Positions 62,201-64,000 of a stretch of DNA of 64,000 nucleotides are shown here, one piece after another. The notes under the pieces were generated by a model. That model worked only from the letters and a program-made list of their open reading frames with translations, was not told where the DNA came from and searched no databases. Origin of the DNA: SIAQ01 sp964484265 (GTDB lineage Bacteria; Planctomycetota; Planctomycetia; Gemmatales; Gemmataceae); the NCBI GenBank assembly GCA_964484265.1, contig CAZAFH010000015.1, positions 25,679 to 89,678 of the forward strand, written 5' to 3'. Position 1 is the first letter of the stretch, and every line of letters begins with the position of its first letter. The position numbers and the translations under genes are program-made.

Positions 62201-62615
62201 GGAAGCATCTCCCGAGTAAAGGTGAGTGAATCAAGGAACCGTGTTATTCCCTGAGATTCCAGTAACCAAACGCGGGATTTTTTTGCGCGGTTGGTGGAGA
62301 GAATTTGTTCGGTCAGCAGAACCCTCGGCCAACAGGGCGCCTGGCCGACCACTCGTTCGCCATTTTTTCGCATTCTGGATGTGTCGGCCTCTACGCAGAT
62401 CGAAAGGGGATGTCTGGCGAGCCTAGCCGCGTAAGCGGCACGTTGAATTAACAATCGTAGGCTCAACCTGCCGCTTACGCGGCTAGGCTCGCCTACCGCA
62501 AATCGGATTCGAATCTTGTCCTCGACCGTGCTCGCCCCGTATACTTCTAATGAGCGTAATTTCCCACCCTGCCCGCCCGTCGGCCCCGTGCTGATTTTCT
62601 CCGTCGAGGTTCTCC
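62201..62615. other. gene-free divergent interval with a perfect palindrome
   Basis: No gene is supported. The interval separates the secreted protein and the PQQ-propeller genes and should hold both promoters. Its main feature is the palindromic repeat at 62416-62493. A few T/A-rich stretches around 62270-62300 have no recognisable pattern. Confidence 0.6.
62416..62493. repeat. palindromic repeat with perfect 25-bp arms
   Basis: The left arm (62416-62440, GGCGAGCCTAGCCGCGTAAG...) and right arm (62469-62493) are exact reverse complements of 25 bp, separated by a 28-base centre. The sequence differs from the 91-bp palindrome, so it is a second family. It may be a dispersed REP-like element or a terminator-like hairpin; only one copy is in the window. 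Confidence 0.85.
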
Positions 62616-63917
62616 ATGAGAATTTCCCTGCTTGCAATTCTTGGATTGCTATTCGTCGTTTCGCGTTCTCAGGCCGAAGATTGGCCCCAATTCCGCGGTC
62701 CCGATCGCAGCGGCGTGTCGAAGGAAAAGGGTCTGCTCAAGCAATGGCCGAAAGAAGGCCCGAAGCTTGCGTGGACGTTCAAGGACGCCGGGCTGGGTTT
62801 TTCGAGCGTCGCCGTGGCCAAGGGCGTCGTCTACACGCTGGGCACGGATATGAAATTCACGGAGGAATATGTCATCGCCATCGACGAAAAATCTGGCAAG
62901 GAGCTGTGGCGGACGAAAATCGGTCCGCTCTTCACGTTCAAGGGAAACACCTGGGGCGACGGCCCTCGCAGCACGCCGACGGTTGACGGCAACCTGGTGT
63001 ACGCTCTCGGCGGCACGGGCGAACTTGTTTGCGTGGACGCTTCGGCTAAGGGAAAAGTCCTCTGGCGCAAGAGCTACGAAAAAGACTTCGGCGGCGCCAT
63101 GATGACCCAGTGGGGTTTTAGCGAGTCGCCGCTCGTCGATGGCAAGCTCCTCATCTGCACGCCAGGCGGCAAAGGCGGCACGCTCCTGGCACTCGATAAA
63201 TTGACCGGAGCGACCGTTTGGCGCACGAAAGACTGGAGCGAATCCGCGCCTTATTCCTCGCCTATCGCGGCCACCTTTCACGGCGTTCGCCAGTATATTC
63301 AGATAGGCTTTAGCGGCGGCAACAAAGGTGCTTCACTCGCCGGAGTGGATGCGAAAACCGGCACAACGCTCTGGAAGTCCCAGATCGTTCCGGGCGACAG
63401 TTACTCCATCTCGCCAACGCCGGTTGTCAAGGGAAACCTGGTCTATTCCACGACGTCCGACGCAAGCCATTGCTTCGAGATCGGCGCCAAGCAAGGCGCC
63501 GAGGAAAAATTCGCCAAGAAGAATTGGAAGAAACTGAAAAATCGCGACGGTGGCGTGGTGCTCGTTGGCGACCATATTTATGGTCATTCCGAACCGGGAA
63601 TGTGGGTTTGCCAGGAATTCAATACTGGCGACCAAATCTGGTCCGAGCGCAACGACTTTAAATGCACCAGCGGTTCCGTCATCGCGGCTGACGGCATGCT
63701 TTACCTCTACACCGATCAGGGAACGGTCGGACTCGTCGATGCCGATCCCAAGGCGTTCAATCTGGTAAGCCAGTTCAAAATCGCGGCACGGTCGAACATC
63801 CCCCAGATGAGGCAGACGAGCAAAGACAGCCTTACGTGGGCGAATCCGGCGATCGCGAATGGGCATCTGTACGTTCGCGATCACGAGTATATCTTTGCGT
63901 ACAAGCTGACCAAGTAA
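62616..63917 (+). CDS. PQQ-like beta-propeller repeat protein, secreted
   Basis: The 433-residue protein starts with a signal peptide (MRISLLAILGLLFVVSRSQAE). The planctomycete opening motif DWPQFRGPDRSGVSKEKG follows, then an array of propeller blades of the PQQ/YncE type: VAVAKGVVYTLGTD, VDGNLVYALGGTGELVCVDASAKGKVLWRK and DGMLYLYTDQGTVGLVDADPKAFNLVSQ. Blades carry the usual W-x-x docking pattern, but no PQQ-binding active-site residues can be confirmed. Relatives are probably binding proteins or scaffolds rather than dehydrogenases. GAGG precedes the ATG. The next 80 bases to the window end contain no gene. Confidence 0.92.
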   Translation: MRISLLAILGLLFVVSRSQAEDWPQFRGPDRSGVSKEKGLLKQWPKEGPKLAWTFKDAGLGFSSVAVAKGVVYTLGTDMKFTEEYVIAIDEKSGKELWRTKIGPLFTFKGNTWGDGPRSTPTVDGNLVYALGGTGELVCVDASAKGKVLWRKSYEKDFGGAMMTQWGFSESPLVDGKLLICTPGGKGGTLLALDKLTGATVWRTKDWSESAPYSSPIAATFHGVRQYIQIGFSGGNKGASLAGVDAKTGTTLWKSQIVPGDSYSISPTPVVKGNLVYSTTSDASHCFEIGAKQGAEEKFAKKNWKKLKNRDGGVVLVGDHIYGHSEPGMWVCQEFNTGDQIWSERNDFKCTSGSVIAADGMLYLYTDQGTVGLVDADPKAFNLVSQFKIAARSNIPQMRQTSKDSLTWANPAIANGHLYVRDHEYIFAYKLTK

Positions 63918-64000
63918 CCCCGTTTAGTACTACATCGCTAAGTTCTATGGTGATCGATCCATAAATTAAGCAATCGCCGGCATTTACTCCCCTCTCCCCC

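Noticed and set aside
1..64000. CRISPR arrays, rRNA genes, insertion sequences, prophage genes
   Set aside because: No regularly spaced direct repeats with unique spacers, no rRNA motifs and no transposase, integrase or capsid-like protein were seen.

Overview
The window looks like a chromosomal segment of a planctomycete, most likely from the Gemmataceae/Isosphaerales side of the phylum. The placement is an inference from gene content: a DUF1559 prepilin-like protein, three Ser/Thr kinases with long C-terminal extensions, a Cys-type sulfatase, a DUF1080 protein, a secreted squalene-cyclase-repeat protein, a PQQ-type propeller that opens with the common WPQFRGP motif, an exosortase locus and many secreted proteins of unknown function. 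The DNA is GC-rich and densely coded. It holds one tRNA gene (Thr, anticodon CGT), no rRNA, no CRISPR array and no recognisable insertion-sequence transposase.

Layout. 1-7 kb: a small lipoprotein, a membrane protein, a HEAT-repeat secreted protein, a CocE/NonD-type hydrolase, a secreted heptad-repeat protein, a RidA protein and a zinc-ribbon methyltransferase. 7-14.3 kb: a small secreted protein, then a minus-strand tripartite RND efflux operon (outer-membrane factor, permease, periplasmic adaptor). 14.9-20.1 kb: a metallophosphoesterase, then a tightly coupled operon of DUF1559 prepilin, PhyH-type dioxygenase, MFS transporter and an ArsI/CadI-like VOC protein fused to part of a methyltransferase. 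20-27 kb: a large Ser/Thr kinase, tRNA-Thr, two related small secreted proteins, a His-tailed membrane protein and an SPFH protein. 27.8-34.4 kb: an exosortase/exopolysaccharide locus (exosortase, Wzz/BY-kinase, EpsI-like protein, sugar transferase, O-antigen ligase/polymerase). 34.4-41.8 kb, all minus strand: aldo/keto reductase, Ser/Thr kinase, a two-gene pair resembling a toxin-antitoxin module, hemB, and a three-gene ABC-3C conflict system. 42-49.3 kb: DUF1080 protein, squalene-cyclase-repeat protein, sulfatase, a DUF805/FAD-oxidase/methyltransferase fusion and a conserved partner of unknown function. 49.3-64 kb: a PAS sensor kinase with a degenerate ATP site, an Ala-rich membrane protein, an MmgE/PrpD protein, an M24 peptidase, an ECF sigma factor coupled to a giant TPR kinase, a secreted protein and the PQQ-like propeller.

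The most interesting parts are the PhyH/MFS/VOC-methyltransferase operon, the DUF805-FAD-methyltransferase fusion with its neighbour, the ABC-3C cassette, the toxin-antitoxin-like pair on the other side of hemB, the pseudo-histidine kinase, and several families of palindromic intergenic repeats, one of them present in two 91-bp copies 13 kb apart. All assignments were made by reading motifs; no database search was run.
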